DNA of 64,000 nt from Rhynchospora pubera (lineage: Eukaryota; Streptophyta; Magnoliopsida; Poales; Cyperaceae): the NCBI GenBank assembly GCA_028095005.1, contig CM051459.1, forward strand, positions 312,358,513 to 312,422,512. Reading direction: 5' to 3'. The notes under the pieces are model-generated. The model had not been told where the DNA came from. It saw only the letters and a list, made by a program, of their open reading frames with translations, and did not search any database. Position numbers and translations under genes: made by a program. Positions 22,200 through 33,168 of the stretch are shown here, piece by piece (position 1 is the first letter of the stretch; each line of letters begins with the position of its first letter).

Positions 22200-24005
22200 C
22201 AGAAATTATTTTATATAGGAATTCTAACATCAAAAATTTTAATAGAAAGAATTAATATATATTTTTTTTAATAAGAAGAAAGTTCCAACGCGTTTATAAA
22301 CCGCGCGCCTCTCTCTCCTCTCCAACGCGTTTTAGAAACGCGTAAGAAGCCTTTGAACGCGTTTATAAAACGCGCTAGCAGTTTGGTGTGGAAAGAGTGT
22401 GGAACGCGTTTCTAAAACGCGTTTTGGAAAAATCAGAATTTTATTTTTGTCATGTTGCTGTTGTCGTTTAATGTCATGAGTTATGGCGGTTTATTAGGTC
22501 CTTAATTAAAGAATTGGTAATATCATGATGTAGAAGTTGATATACACTGGTGTTGTAATTAGTTGTAGAAATCCCTCGTCCGGTGCGAAAATGGTTTATT
22601 TCAGCATCAATGATGAGTGATATAGTGTTGGTTGAATTAAGGACTAGACCTTACCAAAATAAAGTAACTCATCATTTTGGTTGAATTAAGCACACATACC
22701 TAGGATAAATTTTAATATAGTAACTCATCATTTTGGTAAGGTATAAATGATAGATTGGTTGAATTAAGCACACATACTGCAGAGCAACCCCTACCATGTA
22801 AATTGAATATTTTAGGGGCTGTAAACTTAATAATTTTAGCAAGGTGGCCTTAATTTTTAAAAAGCATTGTAATTGAATTTTGCTTTGGTAATGTTAGCTT
22901 GAGGAGTATTGCTGAACAGATATCTAAGTTGCTGTAATTTTTTTCCAGTTAGAATGCTTGCATCTTGGCATTTAGGGTTTATTCTAAGGTGATAGCAGGG
23001 AATAGTATATAGCCTGTTTTGGAATTGGCCAGGTAGTTTATTCTGTTTTTTGGGATGTTCTTTTGGAGTCGTTATGTTTGCGACTTGACTAGTTATTTTG
23101 TTGTTTGTCTTAAGCTGATATACCTAGTGTGGGATGCTTTTTATTCAGAAAAAAAACGAAGTAATGCTTGATCATCTTGCATGACAGATGAAGAAATAGC
23201 CATAGAAGTATTTTAGCAAGAAGCAAAATTAAGCTGCTTTAAATGTGCCAATGTGCCATGAACATTGCGAATTTCATTTTCGTTTCTTTTTGTTGCGAAG
23301 TAACACTTTCGGTATGCAGAAACAAAGACAAAACCCACAGGATAGGAACCAATGCATGGACCAGGGGAGAATGAAACTTGCTTTCAGTCTCCATAGAAGC
23401 CCACGTGGTATAGAAAGCACTGAAATAGACAGTTGTCTGAGGTTTTATCTGGTGTAGCAATCTATCATTTACCAAAATAAAGTAACTCATCATTTTGGTT
23501 GAATTAAGCACACATACCTAGGATAAATTTTAATATAGTAACTCATCATTTTGGTAAGGTCTAGTCCTTAATTCAACCAACACTATATCACTCATCATTG
23601 ATGCTGAAATAAACCATTTTCGCACCGGACGAGGGATTTCTACAACTAATTATAACACCAGTGTATATCAACTTCTACATCATGATATTACCAATTCTTT
23701 AATTAAGGACCTAATAAACCGCCATAACTCATGACATTAAACAACAACAGGAACACGACAAAAATAAATTCTGATTTTTCCAAAACGTGTTTTATAAACG
23801 CGTTCCACACTCTTTCCACACCAAACTGCTAGCGCGTTTTATAAACGCGTTCAAAGGCTTCTTACGCGTTTCTAAAACGCGTTGGAGAGGAGAGAGAGGC
23901 GCGCGGTTTATAAACGCGTTGGAACTTTCTTCTTATTAAAAAAAATATATTAATTCTTTCTATTAAAATTTTTGATGTTAGAATTCCTATATAAAATAAT
24001 TTCTG
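22200..24005. mobile_element. Foldback Mutator-like element nested in the LTR, with ACGCGT palindromes
   Basis: Perfect 9-bp target duplications CAATTTCAT are at 22191-22199 and 24006-24014. The other LTR has the single uninterrupted site at about 26990. The terminal inverted repeats (about 450 bp) start CAGAAATTATTTTATATAGG. Both arms carry repeated ACGCGTTT/AAACGCGT palindromes (about eight per arm). A 75-bp unit just inside the arms lies in the same orientation on both sides although the arms are inverted. The centre (22770-23450) is unique and without a convincing gene. Confidence 0.93.
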
Positions 24006-24289
24006 CAATTTCATGCAATATTTTGAGTTTATCCAACAATCCCCCATAAAACTCAAAATTATTAAATACGAAATACGTAAAAGCAAATTGAGGATTTTAT
24101 TTAAACAAATGATCACTTTCAAATTAAGCAAATTGGATAAAATTACGAATTTGGAACAAGCAAACGGTGAATAACAAATTGCTGGATATTTATATTTGCA
24201 TCATGAAGTAGTTTTCAAACCTTGAATTTCACTTAGTATAGGTGCATCAAATTTGAAGGAGATCGAGAGAACTTATGTCTTGAACTCGT

Positions 24290-24720
24290 TCCTTTGATCC
24301 AAATTCTACGACACCATACACGTAATACGGAGAATAATCATCGCGGGGTGCGCATTAATGGCCATACGCATGTACCTTGGATTTTTCATGAGAGTCTTAA
24401 GGGCTTACCCATGCCCCGCACCGCGGCCGTATACAGACACTCTCATATAGGTGAGTTCCTACCAAGGATGTGTGTAGATGCACATCCTACGGAAATTACC
24501 GCTTTGGTCCACATTAAGAGCTAATATGCTCAACCTTACATCTACATAGAGCACACTCACCATAGGGATGGGGTTGGAGTCTATGCTCCTAAAAAGTTTG
24601 TACTCTTCGACCACTTGTCGGATTGTTATTACCCATTGAATCTCTTTCCAGGGGTCTGCCTTTCGGAGATTGGGTTGTCCCCGCAAGTGGTCCTTTAGGG
24701 CTAATACCCATCCCCCTCGA
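24290..24720. other. GC-richer non-coding block in the LTR element
   Basis: It contains several CCTTGG, ATGCCCCGCACCGCGG and CATCCTACGG stretches but no long frame or known domain. It could be the packaging/leader region of the non-autonomous element; this is a guess. Confidence 0.35.
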
Positions 24721-27017
24721 TGAAATATGAACTTCTCATCAAGTTCATATATATAGAACTTCTCATTAAGTTCATCTTATTTTTTATTATTATTAATTTT
24801 TTTTCTTATTTTTTCATGCCGACTAGTCGCTTCGATACTTGAGCTCAAGTTGTTTGTTTTCCTGCAAAGAAACTTGCAAAAACAAAATTCTCCGAATTTT
24901 GATTAGTACATAAGCTTGTTAAAAAAGCTTCTTAATTATTTCATAAAATAATTAGGCTCGAAATATGCTAAAATTAGTCACACGTACCATTCACATATAT
25001 TAGCACATTCAATATTTTCAATGATTAGCTCCCACATAGAGCCCCCACAATTTTCTGCATTATCTAAATTTTTTTTTTCGTTGATAAAATTGTTTTCTAA
25101 CATATTGAGGTATTGTTGCATTATCATACGAATTATTACCACAACCAGTCAAGTAAACCCAATCCATAAAAATCATTGTAAAGTATTTAATTTATACCCC
25201 CACATTTCTCATGAATATTAATAACTTTTTCTTCTCATATGAAAACAATGATTAATTATTCCTCAAATTAACGATCAATGGAAATATAATTAGAATTAAC
25301 TGTAATATTGATCCTTAAAAATTATTACATTTAATTTAACAATTCATAACCGATATCTATATTTCCCATTTTCTTTTAACATTCAATTAATGACGCTCTT
25401 TATATCAGGGACCTATCGAATCATTGCAATATAATTTATGTTAATAGTAACAGCAACCCATCGCTAGAAATTATAGGCCATTCTTATACTTTATCAATCA
25501 AAATTATAGCTAAATAGAAAACAATATTTTTAGAATTATCTCCTAAAATAAGATAATGTAATAATTCAAAAATATTAATATATAACTTTCACATTTATCT
25601 AGATCTATTTAGATCTGAAGAGACTTATTTAATAAATTTGTCAAACCTGTTAATAACCTAAAGATTCAGTGTAAACATGTAAAGTAAAAGTACATAATAT
25701 TTTATTACATATATGTATGAACGTGAGTATACGTAGGCACAAATAAAAACATTATGTTTATAAGTCTAGTTTTCTCCAAGAAAGATATTCTCTTTTGTAT
25801 GAATAAAATGGCATAGAAAAATATGAGCAATAAGCATCAATTTAAACAGCAACACAATTTATGACATATGGTAACCTCAGTTTCAGTTATGGAAATGACT
25901 GTAATATACTCTCATAATTATAATAAATGATTTGCTCTGTAACTCGATTAACTAAACTGAAATAATCAGCCCAATAGATATACGGGATAAATATAGATTT
26001 TGGAAAGATTAATTTTCTTTTACCTATAATCAAATTCGGACCATACATTGTATTATATATTCTGCTTTCAAATAATTCTTGATCTTCAAATACACTTATG
26101 AATTCCAATATATTGTTAATCATTTAAGTTTCTAATGAGTCAATTCAAACAAATTTAATTCCAAGTTGATGTACGGATGGAATTTGATTTCATTAATTTA
26201 ACAAATTCAAATGCATCTAAAATTAACTCAACTATTTCATTGTCAACAAATTGCTAACCGAATTACGGAATTTACGCTTAAGATTGTTGGTGCAAAATTC
26301 AAATAAATAAATTCGGATAGCATAAAAATAAATAAAATAAGTAATCAAAATGTTTTTACCCGAATCACGCTAGGCGCTGTCCTTAAGCGTATTCCGTCTC
26401 AACGTGCAAGAGGAACCGCAACCAAGATAAGACGGGTAAGTGTCACTCCTTAGGGCACGACCGGAGAAGTGACTGATGAGATATCTCCACAATATCCAGC
26501 AGAATCAATTGGAATAATATTCAAATCAAATTGAAAATTATTATGAGAAATATCAAAATGGAGAATGGAATTTGATCAGGTTTCTTTCTATCTCAACTTC
26601 TGTATATTTTGTTTCGGTTCGTACTTGGATGAAAATGAAACATCAACATATATAGAATCTGAAGCAAAGGCTAATAGTCATCACAAAATTTAATGTCTTA
26701 ATTGAGAATAATTGAGAATTAGTAATGGAGAAATTACCAACGTCATTGGCCTCACATAAATTTCAGATTTAATAGGCCATAATCAATTGGTCCAATAAAG
26801 AAATCAATAACGGACAAAATAATAATATGATTTCACAACTGATGTGAGCCGTAGGCATTGTCATAGTGATACGCTTGAATTCACTAATTAATATAGAAAC
26901 GGTAATATAGTAGTGGGGATCATAGATTTAATCAGACAACTTTATTTCTCAAACGAATATCAAATTTAATAACCTACGTAAAAACAATTTCATGCAATAT
27001 TTTGAGTTTATCCAACA

Positions 27018-27229
27018 TTATCCTCGGTGACTGGCTTGGAGATGTTATTCCAGGTAACTGGCTTGGAGGTATTGCCCAAGTTTGAGTTAAATTCAGAGTG
27101 CCAAAGTTTGAGTTCGTCAAGAGGAATAATGGGTAGTTGTGGAGGGTCTGGGCAACGATAGACTGTTTTTGAGAAGTAAGCACGCGTCAGCCAAGAGTTT
27201 GGGTTGTCTTTGTATAGGTCCTCCATCAA
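27018..27229 (-). pseudogene. 5' part of the split unknown gene
   Basis: ATG at 27229 opens a frame reading MMEDLYKDNPNSWLTRAYFS and continuing through PDPPQLPIIPLDELKLWHSE to SKPVTED, where the LTR element begins. The piece at 21149-21490 continues in the same frame. The first 70 residues are proline-rich, with WLTRAYFSKTVYR as the most distinctive stretch. No signal peptide or membrane segment. A TATA box lies about 130 bp upstream on the minus strand, so the unit looks like a former intronless gene. Family not recognised. Confidence 0.7.
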
Positions 27230-27360
27230 GTTCTCTGTCGCAGATTCAACTAGTTAAATCAACCGGCTTTAGAGAAAGTCAAACCAAACGGACTGCCAAT
27301 TGTAATCTGCAAAAATTGGCAGAAAAGTAAAATCAGCAATCAAGCTTGTTGTTTTACCCC

Positions 27361-27368
27361 TTTTATAG
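27361..27368 (-). promoter_or_regulatory. TATA box of the split gene
   Basis: The minus strand reads GACTATAAAAGGGG, a strong plant TATA box, about 132 bp upstream of the ATG at 27229. Confidence 0.6.
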
Positions 27369-27370
27369 TC

Positions 27371-28655
27371 AAACTAAATTCGGTGATATTAATTAGTTAA
27401 TAATTTGTCTGATAATTTCTCCACTTTTTGTAAGAACAGGATTTAAGAGGAACTTGGAAACATTCTTGATCAAATAATAATTATATAAATATAGCTGACC
27501 ATATAATAAGAGGAAACAATAAGTCTCGTGGATTACACAGATATAAAAAACATTCATGAAAGATAGAAATAGTTATGGTCTTAAGATTGGCTCTTACAAG
27601 CTCCTTCATTTTCATAAACCACTACTTACCTGGTTTCCTTTTTCTTTTTTCTGTTTTCTGATGCCGATGAAAGCCGGCACATATTCTTACCAGATTGTGC
27701 TAGAAAAATTGTCAAAACCGAATTTGTTTGCATCACAGATTTAGCACAACGATAACTTGTCACAAATGTAGTTGAAATGTTTCAAAACGTTTGAAAAAAA
27801 TTATCAAACGAGGGTGCTGAATCAAACCTCACAACCAAGAAAATAAGGGTATGCCAGCGCCGTAAAGAGAGAAGAAAAGAAATGAGTCCTCTTGTTCTTG
27901 ATCGACTAATTGATATCTAATCCTTGTTTATATATCAGCTCTACAAACGGGCTACTTTTTTTTTTTTTGACGTTCCCAAAATATTGGAAATGCAACCGCC
28001 TTTCCTAATTTATAATTATCCATTTATCCATTCTAATATCCCCGGCCTAGATTTCTTATCCTTCCAACTTTGTTAGAATTAGAAATTCAATATTCAATAT
28101 TATACTTTCCTTTTAATTTATAATGTTCTTGGAAACTTTTACATGTCTACTATCCCTCATTTTACCAAAACATGACTAAATTCCCAGAATATAAAATTTG
28201 GGTTTATCCGATTTGATCTCATCAAGATAAAGAAAATTTTTCTTTCGGAAGTTCATGTAGAAAATTCTTACACCGAAATTTGTTCTGAGATATAAAAAAA
28301 AAAAAAAGCAAAACTACCTAGTGTAAAATTATAGCACAAGAGCAGGGAAAAACCAATACAATTTACGAGGATTTTAGTGTATATCTCACTATATATCCTG
28401 AAAAAAATATATTATTTGGAGTTTTAGAATAATAAAAGTATAAATTATTTTGTTTGTGTAAACTAATATTATAATAATACTAATTGAGCGCAGAAATTCG
28501 TTGGTTTAACACAGTGACACCATTTTCTCTCTATATTATAGGATAAATCAAACGAGCACATGTAGTATGGCTTTAACAAATTGAAAATTTTGGATGTGGC
28601 AGTTCTTTTTTTCGAAATACTATCCATTTTCACAAAAAGTAAACACATCCTATCT
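27371..28655. other. Intergenic AT-rich DNA
   Basis: No supported gene or element boundary. Short poly-T/poly-A runs near 27958 and 28293 could be retroposon tails but have no partner signals. Confidence 0.5.
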
Positions 28656-29955
28656 GCTTCCTGCACACTCAGCCATTATGTTTTCCCTCAAATTTGTGGA
28701 TTAGTTTATAGGCTCATTTGGTTATGGCCCACTGTTCATAACAAGCCACTTTATTATTATTTTTTTTAAGAGATAGAAATAGTCCCAGAACTTTAAAAAA
28801 AAAAACAACAACAACATGAATTCTTAAACTTTCGTTTGCATTGATCTGATCGATTAAACATTAAAGTTTCAAATAAGTCCCTAAACAATTCAAAATAACC
28901 TAAAATAGTCTTTTCAAACTATTCAGTCTTTTTTTTTTAAATTAATTTAGGTTATCGACCCTACAACTTTTCATTAAGGAAAATCATTACAGAAAGTGTA
29001 ACAAACCAAAACACTCCAACCAGTGGCGGATCTAGAAAAAATATTTAGGTGGGGCTGAGTTTATAAAAGCATTGGACCAACATAAATTCATCATATATTC
29101 ATCTTATACAATACCAAAAATATAATTTAAAGCCATATTATAAAAAAAATTGAGAACCACTTAAAATATATCAAAAGAAAAATTGCAATTTGAATTTGTT
29201 CATGACCCATATATGTATATATAAACCATGGTAGATGGGGCTCTAGTCCTAGCCGCCCCACCTGTAAATCCGCCCCTGACTCCAACTGGTCTTGGTCTAT
29301 TTTTAAAAATATAAAATGTGTTGGTACAAGTACAAGTAAGAGTTCAAAAACTAAATTATTTTATAAAAGTTCGAGGACCAAATATTAAATCTGCCATACT
29401 TATTTAACTGTCAATAATTTGACGAAAACAATTTGTCATATGTTGTAAATTTGTAATGATACAGCAGGAAAGACTGCCGGTCCTTGTCAGGTGCTTTTGG
29501 GGTGCTCCCGTATCAGATACGCATCTAATATGATTCGCCTGAGATACGCCACCAAATATGTAGAATGTAGAAATTACATTTTGCTTGATACAGTCCAACA
29601 TGCGCCACCAAAATTTTTATATTTTTATAAGAAATGAGAAACATGTCCGTTAGAACTGTAACTTTTCGTCTTGTTTACTTTTACCAAATCCTTTCCATTT
29701 TATCAAATGAGGTTATTTCCCCAGCAAATGAATCGACACTTTGATCCAGAAATGATTTCGAACTATTTAAGACTTAATACTTCAACTTAAACCTAGTAAA
29801 CCATTAACCATCTATCTAAATTATAGATATTTGTGCACATAATTTTTTAAATTAAAAAATTTCTAGTTCACTACACTACACTTTGGAAAAGATTTAAAAA
29901 AAAAATCTTATTCGTGTTTTGGAATAGTTAAATTTATCTGCGAATATCTTTTAAA
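28655..29955. repeat. Duplicated host segment, copy B1
   Basis: 28660-28720 matches 3319-3380 (the CACTA flank). 29390-29955 matches 4738-4900 and 5400-5640, including CAGCAGGAAAGACTGCC and CTTATTCGTGTTTTGGAATAG. A hAT MITE and perhaps another repeat lie between. Non-coding. Confidence 0.7.
29021..29278. mobile_element. hAT-type MITE (Tip100-like ends)
   Basis: Ends CAGTGGCGGATCTA and (complement) CAGGGGCGGATTTAC. Perfect 8-bp target duplications ACTCCAAC at 29013-29020 and 29279-29286. 258 bp, non-coding. The CAGTGGCGGA terminus is typical of Tip100-like plant hATs. Confidence 0.9.
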
Positions 29956-30745
29956 ATGGTAATTTGGAAAACTGTAGATATTTTAGTATTTTTGTCAAAA
30001 CAAATATTCCAAGAAAGGAAAAAGAAAATGATCCTTCTACTTACGGTTACGGATGAGACCATCCATGTATATTTAACGAGACAACAGATTAAAGTAGAAA
30101 AATCACAACGCCAAAACAAGCTGTTCCATTTTCTAATTGAATGGTTGATATTCCTTGTATTTATCGATTGATGAACATTGCCGTGTGCAATGATGGAACG
30201 AAAATTTCGAAATAGTGGGCACTGAATAAAAGGAATTTGAGAAATTTTCTGTCAATAAAACTAACAAACAAATTCTATTTTGGGTGAATAGGACTGATTT
30301 TTTACTTTCTGCGGTGATGTCCTGTGCAATTATTATACAGCGGGTCAAAGTAAATTATTTATATGCTCGATTCGCAAAAACATTACATGGAATTGTTACA
30401 GAAAAATTATCTCCTCAATGTGTAGAAAATTTTTTTCCTATTTGATGTGGCAATAACCTGTACGGCTATTATACAACAGGTCAAAATTAAGTTGTTTATA
30501 ATTCCTGCACGATCAGTCACAAATTAGTGCCATAGTAAATCTTCAAAATCGATTTAAAAATTAATTTATCTCAGATCTCCTTGAATTTCTGCCAATTAAG
30601 CAGTGGACATTTTATAATATGGAAATTATTTTGATAATTCCAGCATAATGTAAGGACGTCTTCGAGAATTCTCCCTGAACAAGAAATGGGCACAATTTTG
30701 TTTTTTCCTGGGTGCCACTGAAACAGGGTCCATCCATATAATATA
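29955..30745. repeat. Host segment shared with 40740-41520
   Basis: Landmarks in common: GATATTCCTTGTATTTATC, CCGTGTGCAATGAT, ACAGCGGGTCAAAGTAAATTA, and GTGCCACTGAAACAGGGTCC before CATCCATATAA. Non-coding and AT-rich in both places. Confidence 0.75.
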
Positions 30746-32365
30746 ACAATTTGTCATTTGTTGTAATTATACAGCAGGAAAGACTGTGGCTTCCTTGTCA
30801 GGTGCTTTTGTGCTGCTCCCCTTCCCCTAGCAGATACGCATCTGATATGATTCGCATACGATTCACCTCAGATACGTCGACACATCAAATCAAATATTTA
30901 ATTACGCATCTGATACAGTCGGAGATAAGCCACCGTAATTTATATTTTCACAAAGAGAGGAGCGACAATCTTGAGAAAACGATAAACATGTCTCTTGTCA
31001 TAAATTGAAGTGCAAATCTCGACACATCAATTTCAAAAAAATAAAAATAAAAAAATCTGGACACATCCTACGGCGTCTCAGCTTATTTTTCGTTTTGTTT
31101 ACCTTAGCCATTCGATATTCTCTGACGAGTAATTTACGCAGTAAATAAATTGACACTTTCTGTTCAAAAATGTTTTCAAAACTATTTAAGGCTAATACTT
31201 CAACTCAAACTAGTAAGACAGAATCCATCTATTTATAGATTTTTATGCGCATGATTTTTTAAGTTAATTTATTTTTGTTTGTTACGCTATACTTTGGGAA
31301 AATAAAAAGAATTTCATATTCATGTGTGAATTTTTTTTAAGAAATAAAATCATCAGATCAGTCAATTTATAGACGTTTGGTACTCTAAAAAATTACCCCG
31401 GATTAAATGATTTTAAATCACTCGCTATATAATTAATCAGATTTCAAATTATTGGACTTGCAAGGTCTTGCGGCGTTTGGTTCCTTTATCCAGTAAAGTG
31501 ATAATTAAGTTTGTACTTAAACTTTACTTTATAATACAATCTACGGTTTTAAATATTTGCAATACCATGCAGTCCTATTTTTCAATTAGTGTTTGCTACT
31601 AATAGATTTTTTCTCTGAAAACGTCTCCTTGAAACTAACTATATGCCGTTTTTCTCGTCTAACTTTTCGTTTTTAATTTTATATATTGAAGTTAATTTGT
31701 ATACACGGTGGTGACACTGATTTGATTGACGATTCTACATGAGAAAGTACAAAATAGTTCTATTATTTGCTGTACGTATTGGAATGACGCATTATTACTA
31801 TATTTGATTGTATAAAATGTTCTTAACAATATGTTGCATGGAACTGTTTTAATTTCAACAACATTTTGCTTATATCATCCTTGTACAAGACGGCCGTATA
31901 TTTTAATCTCATGAAAAATAATTTGGTTTATCAGGAGAAATTTTGTATTATAATCGTCATTTATAACACGATCAAATTTAAATTATTTTACTGTTTATCA
32001 ACTTTTGATCCAACTTTTGTCACAATGATTTTACTGTCTATCTTTTGATCCAACTTTTGATCCAACTTTTGTCACAATCAACTTTTGATCAAATTTAAAT
32101 TATTTTACTGTCTATCTTTTGATTCAATATAGGTATCTTTCACACAAGTTTCGAATGAAAACACATGAATATTTCATTTGTTGCTGCTAAAGTTGTGAGT
32201 AATAAAAAAAAAATCATACATATAGAAAAAAGTTTAAAATACCTTTAATTTTTTGCACGATTGCATCATTTGGCACAATATATTTTATTACTGCTTTTCA
32301 AATCAACTGAAAAATATATGCCTAAATATTGGAGAAAACTAATAATAAAATGGTTAAAATAATAG
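30740..32365. repeat. Duplicated host segment, copy B2
   Basis: Aligns with 4770-9060 without most of the insertions found there, so it serves as the empty-site reference for those elements. Only non-coding sequence is seen. Confidence 0.75.
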
Positions 32366-33168
32366 CTATAAAAAATGAATATCTTCAATCCAACTTATTG
32401 ATGTACATATTAATGGTATAGTAATATAATTTAACTGTTTCTCTTTATTTAGAGGTCACATATTTGTAACATCCACTTGGCTATAAAAAAATATTAAAGA
32501 TGTCAATCTATCATAAAGTTTTTTAATTTTACTTTCATTATTATTTAATAATTTTTTTCATGTATTGGAAGATTTGATTCAGATTCATAATTTTGGTTGC
32601 ATTGTGTGATAATAAAGCATCCAATAAAGATAATAAAGCCTCCAATATACAAAAAAAAATTATGAAATTTTGTTTTACAAACTGTCAAGTCGCTGTTTGG
32701 TCATCAAGAAAGATGATAGTTCTTTGACATTATACAAATTTATAGGGTTAGCTATGTTGTTATTTTTTTTGTCTCTGCAAAAAGAATTGCAATGTAAAGT
32801 TATTGTTTATTTTTGTATCCAATTCAATTCTTCACAACAACCTAATTCTGATTTCAGTTATTGTAATTTCTTGATATTATGGGCAGTATATTCCGTTAAC
32901 ACTTTTGACAATTCAAGATCAGAAAATGAAATGAAAATAAACAAGCACGCAATTCAAATTAAATTCTTCAAAAATTTCAACCTAAAATTTACCTTTATTC
33001 TCCAATTAACTCTCTTTCATGTTTCTCTCTTGCTCTTCTTTCTTCATGCTTACAAGCTCTTTTTAAGAATGTTTCAACTTTCAACTAACCTAATCTCTTT
33101 ATCTCTTGCTCTTGGCCTTCTCTCTTTTCTCTTCTTCTTCACTTACTCCCCTCAGTCTATGTGCATAG
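32366..33168. other. AT-rich intergenic DNA
   Basis: Contains a 174-codon open stretch (32670-33194) with very AT-biased, hydrophobic composition and no domain. It runs across the solo-LTR boundary, so it is not a gene. Confidence 0.6.

Larger units (their letters stand above)
21491..27017 (-). mobile_element. Non-coding LTR retrotransposon interrupting a gene
   Basis: LTRs begin TGTTGG and end CCAACA: right LTR 26285-27017 (733 bp), left LTR 21491-24038 including a nested Mutator-like insertion. Perfect 5-bp target duplications TTATC are at 21486-21490 and 27018-27022. Allowing for the nested element, the LTRs differ at only about eight places by eye, so the insertion is young. The tract GAGTTTTATGGGGGAT next to the left LTR on the minus strand looks like a polypurine tract, giving minus orientation. 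The internal 24039-26284 has no gag or pol. It has a GC-richer block at 24290-24720 and is otherwise AT-rich, like LARD-type elements. The primer site is unclear. Confidence 0.92.

Noticed and set aside
24294..24686. Short open frames on both strands in the LTR element interior
   Set aside because: Overlapping, without domains; consistent with non-coding GC-richer internal sequence.
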